Shown one piece after another: positions 16,730 through 17,830 of a DNA stretch of 17,830 nucleotides. Numbering within the stretch: the first letter of the stretch is position 1; the number at the start of each line of letters is the position of its first letter. The notes under the pieces are model-generated. The model did not search any database. It was not told the origin of the DNA and worked only from the letters and a program-made list of their open reading frames with translations. The position numbers and the translations under genes were made by a program. Origin of the DNA: Aliitabrizicola sp031425325 (lineage in GTDB: Bacteria; Pseudomonadota; Alphaproteobacteria; Rhodobacterales; Rhodobacteraceae); contig JANPJD010000066.1 in the NCBI GenBank assembly GCA_031425325.1, forward strand, positions 1-17,830, in the 5' to 3' direction.

Positions 16730-16758
16730 AGGGTAGCCTGAGCGGGCGATCAGGGCAA
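16730..16758 (-). promoter_or_regulatory. Candidate promoter of the patatin/hydrolase operon
   Basis: On the minus strand, TTGCCC (16753-16758) is separated by 17 nt from TACCCT (16730-16735). Spacing is ideal and both boxes keep the most conserved bases. This would give a leader of about 45 nt before the ATG at 16677. Confidence 0.45.
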
Positions 16759-16810
16759 TCTCTTCGATGCCGTCACCCGGAACAAGTACGACCCCGGTGC
16801 GTTTCCATCT

Positions 16811-16834
16811 GTCCGCTTCGCGGGCCGTTTTTTT
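16811..16834 (+). terminator. Terminator-like hairpin in the leader of the repeat-protein gene
   Basis: GTCCGC (16811-16816) pairs with GCGGGC (16820-16825), one G-U wobble, across a 3-nt loop, and is followed after CG by seven T (16828-16834). This is the form of an intrinsic terminator, yet it ends only 16 nt before the ATG at 16851, with the ribosome binding site between them. It may be an attenuator, or the end of a short upstream RNA. A palindrome, TTTCCGGAAA (16832-16841), overlaps the T-run and reaches the ribosome binding site. Confidence 0.45.
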
Positions 16835-16850
16835 CCGGAAAGGACTCTCC

Positions 16851-17830
16851 ATGATCCTCAAGCGCTCGCTTCTCAAGGCGACGACCGCGCTGACCGTCTC
16901 GTTGTCGCTCCTGCCCGGACCGATTGCCGCTCAGGGCTTCGCTCCGCGCAAGGTTGCGGTCGGGGACGGCCTGCTGTGGCGCGTGCAAGAGGCCTGTGTC
17001 GAGGGCTCGACGGCCCCGGAATGCGTGACCGCACCGGCAGAAGAAGCGGCCCCGGTCGAGGAGGCGGCCCCCGTCGAGGAAGCTGCTCCGGTTGAGGAAG
17101 CGGCCCCGGTCGAGGAAGCGGCTCCGGTCGAGGAAGCTGCTCCGGTTGAGGAAGCGACCCCGGTCGAGGAGGCTGCTCCGGTCGAGGAGGCGGCTCCGGT
17201 TGAGGAAGCGGCCCCGGTTGGGGAGGCGGCTCCGGCTGAGGAAGCGGCCCCGGTCGAGGAAGCGGCCCCGGTCGAGGAGGCTGCTCCGGTCGAGGAAGCG
17301 GCCCCGGTAGAGGAAGTGGCTCCGGTCGAGGAAGCGGCTCCGGTCGAGGAGGCTGCTCCGGTTCAGGAAGCTGCCCCGGTTGAAGAAGCGGCTCCGGTTC
17401 AGGAAGCTGCTCCGGTTGAGGAAGCGGCCCCGGTCGAGGAGGCGGCCCCGGTCGAGGAGGCTGCTCCGGTTCAGGAAGCTGCCCCGGTTGAAGAAGCGGC
17501 TCCGGTTCAGGAAGCTGCTCCGGTTGAGGAGGCGGCCCCGGTCGATGCGCCAAGCGATCCGGCGGCGGCTGTGGCCGAACCTGAGGCTGGTGCACCGGCC
17601 GAGGCTGCCGCATCCGGTGCGACCGTCGCGCCCGAGCCCTCTGCGCCCGAGCCGACCGAGGCCGAGGTGCAGGAGCTTGAGACGCTTCTGGAGGACCCCG
17701 AGGTTGCCGCGGCGGTCGACACGCTCTCGCAATCCGACGCCGCCTCGGCACCTGCCGATGGCGCGGCTGCCGCAGCGCCTGCTGCTGCTGCAGCCTTCGC
17801 CGCCGGTGCCGACGGGGCAGCCGCACCCGC
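16851..17830 (+). CDS. Secreted Ala/Pro/Glu repeat protein, probable OmpA family (3' end cut)
   Basis: The frame is open from ATG at 16851 to the window edge, 326 complete codons with no stop. Residues 1 to about 24 are a signal peptide (charged MILKRSLLK, hydrophobic core, PIAAQ before the likely cleavage site). A short segment with two cysteines (about 49 and 58) precedes 27 tandem six-residue repeats of consensus AAPVEE. An Ala-rich low-complexity stretch follows, with an acidic piece EAEVQELETLLEDPE. This N-terminal style is common, from memory, in Rhodobacteraceae OmpA-family proteins, whose extended acidic stalk precedes a peptidoglycan-binding domain; that domain would lie beyond the window. 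A TonB-like or adhesin protein is an alternative. An AAAGGA ribosome binding site precedes the ATG. Long frames on the opposite strand here are by-products of the repeat. Confidence 0.75.
   Translation, partial: MILKRSLLKATTALTVSLSLLPGPIAAQGFAPRKVAVGDGLLWRVQEACVEGSTAPECVTAPAEEAAPVEEAAPVEEAAPVEEAAPVEEAAPVEEAAPVEEATPVEEAAPVEEAAPVEEAAPVGEAAPAEEAAPVEEAAPVEEAAPVEEAAPVEEVAPVEEAAPVEEAAPVQEAAPVEEAAPVQEAAPVEEAAPVEEAAPVEEAAPVQEAAPVEEAAPVQEAAPVEEAAPVDAPSDPAAAVAEPEAGAPAEAAASGATVAPEPSAPEPTEAEVQELETLLEDPEVAAAVDTLSQSDAASAPADGAAAAAPAAAAAFAAGADGAAAP
17046..17531 (+). repeat. Tandem array of 27 in-frame 18-bp units (AAPVEE)
   Basis: Twenty-seven complete 18-bp units run without any frame break, followed by a partial unit (AAPVD) from 17532. 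Protein variants are AAPVEE (20 units), AAPVQE (units 18, 20, 24, 26), ATPVEE (7), VAPVEE (16), AAPVGE (10) and AAPAEE (11), with the last three to five being single-unit changes. Synonymous third-base variation among units shows the array is not a single fresh expansion. The repeat would make an extended, strongly acidic Pro-containing rod. Confidence 0.9.
17334..17545 (+). repeat. Higher-order 108-bp duplication inside the 18-bp array
   Basis: Segment 17334-17437 is repeated at 17442-17545, an offset of 108 bp or six units, with only two mismatches in 104 positions by eye. All four AAPVQE units lie in these two copies. The block is far more alike than other pairs of units, so it looks like the most recent growth step of the array. 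Confidence 0.75.

Noticed and set aside
15685..16854. 389-codon plus-strand frame opposite the patatin gene
   Set aside because: The patatin motifs GGGSHG, GTSAG and DGG are all in the minus-strand frame; the plus-strand product has no recognisable fold.
17046..17531. CRISPR-like regular repetition
   Set aside because: The 18-bp units are contiguous with no spacers, stay in one reading frame and vary at third positions, so this is a coding tandem repeat.
16773..17826. Two minus-strand frames of about 320 codons with striking Arg/Asn/Leu or Pro/Gln repeats
   Set aside because: They are readings of the same 18-bp array on the wrong strand. The plus-strand frame has a ribosome binding site, a signal peptide and uninterrupted repeat units.

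Overview
The window reads as chromosomal DNA of a high-GC alphaproteobacterium, most likely of the Rhodobacteraceae/Roseobacter kind. This rests on base composition, dense packing with ATGA-type overlaps, and the look of the proteins: a Rhodobacteraceae-style alanine/proline-rich OmpA-like N-terminus and an SLC13 permease with RCK_C domains. No rRNA, tRNA, CRISPR array, insertion sequence or phage gene was seen.

Layout. (1) 1-1031, minus strand: an Xre/MbcA/ParS-type antitoxin and the start of its RES-domain toxin, overlapping by 4 nt and cut by the window edge, behind a promoter packed with small dyads. (2) 1033-7162, minus strand: a row of SLC13/DASS permease with two RCK_C domains, M20 dipeptidase, a membrane-anchored beta-helix-like protein, possibly a 41-codon small ORF, and an AI-2E-family permease. 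(3) 7163-7520: a divergent control region with a perfect 23-bp palindrome. (4) 7521-14494, plus strand: AbgT-family transporter, then a translationally coupled RND adaptor lipoprotein, RND permease and MFS transporter. (5) 14491-16677, minus strand: a patatin-like phospholipase followed 3 nt later by a lipoprotein alpha/beta hydrolase (DUF900); this unit meets the MFS gene tail to tail, the two stop codons sharing one CTAG. (6) 16851-17830, plus strand: the N-terminal part of a secreted protein, probably OmpA family, with 27 tandem six-residue repeats and a terminator-like hairpin just before its ribosome binding site.

How it fits together. The region is dominated by membrane transport and envelope functions. 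The AbgT transporter and the divergent M20 dipeptidase recall the AbgT plus M20 pairing of the aminobenzoyl-glutamate utilisation system, and the shared palindrome could control both arms. However, AbgT proteins have also been reported as drug exporters, and here one sits 83 bp before an RND/MFS efflux operon, so an export role is equally open. The two serine hydrolases near the end form a likely lipid- or ester-processing pair, one cytoplasmic and one lipid-anchored. The least familiar items are the beta-helix/two-helix membrane protein, the 23-bp palindrome, and the hairpin plus hexapeptide array of the last gene. I did not find a clearly new multi-gene system.
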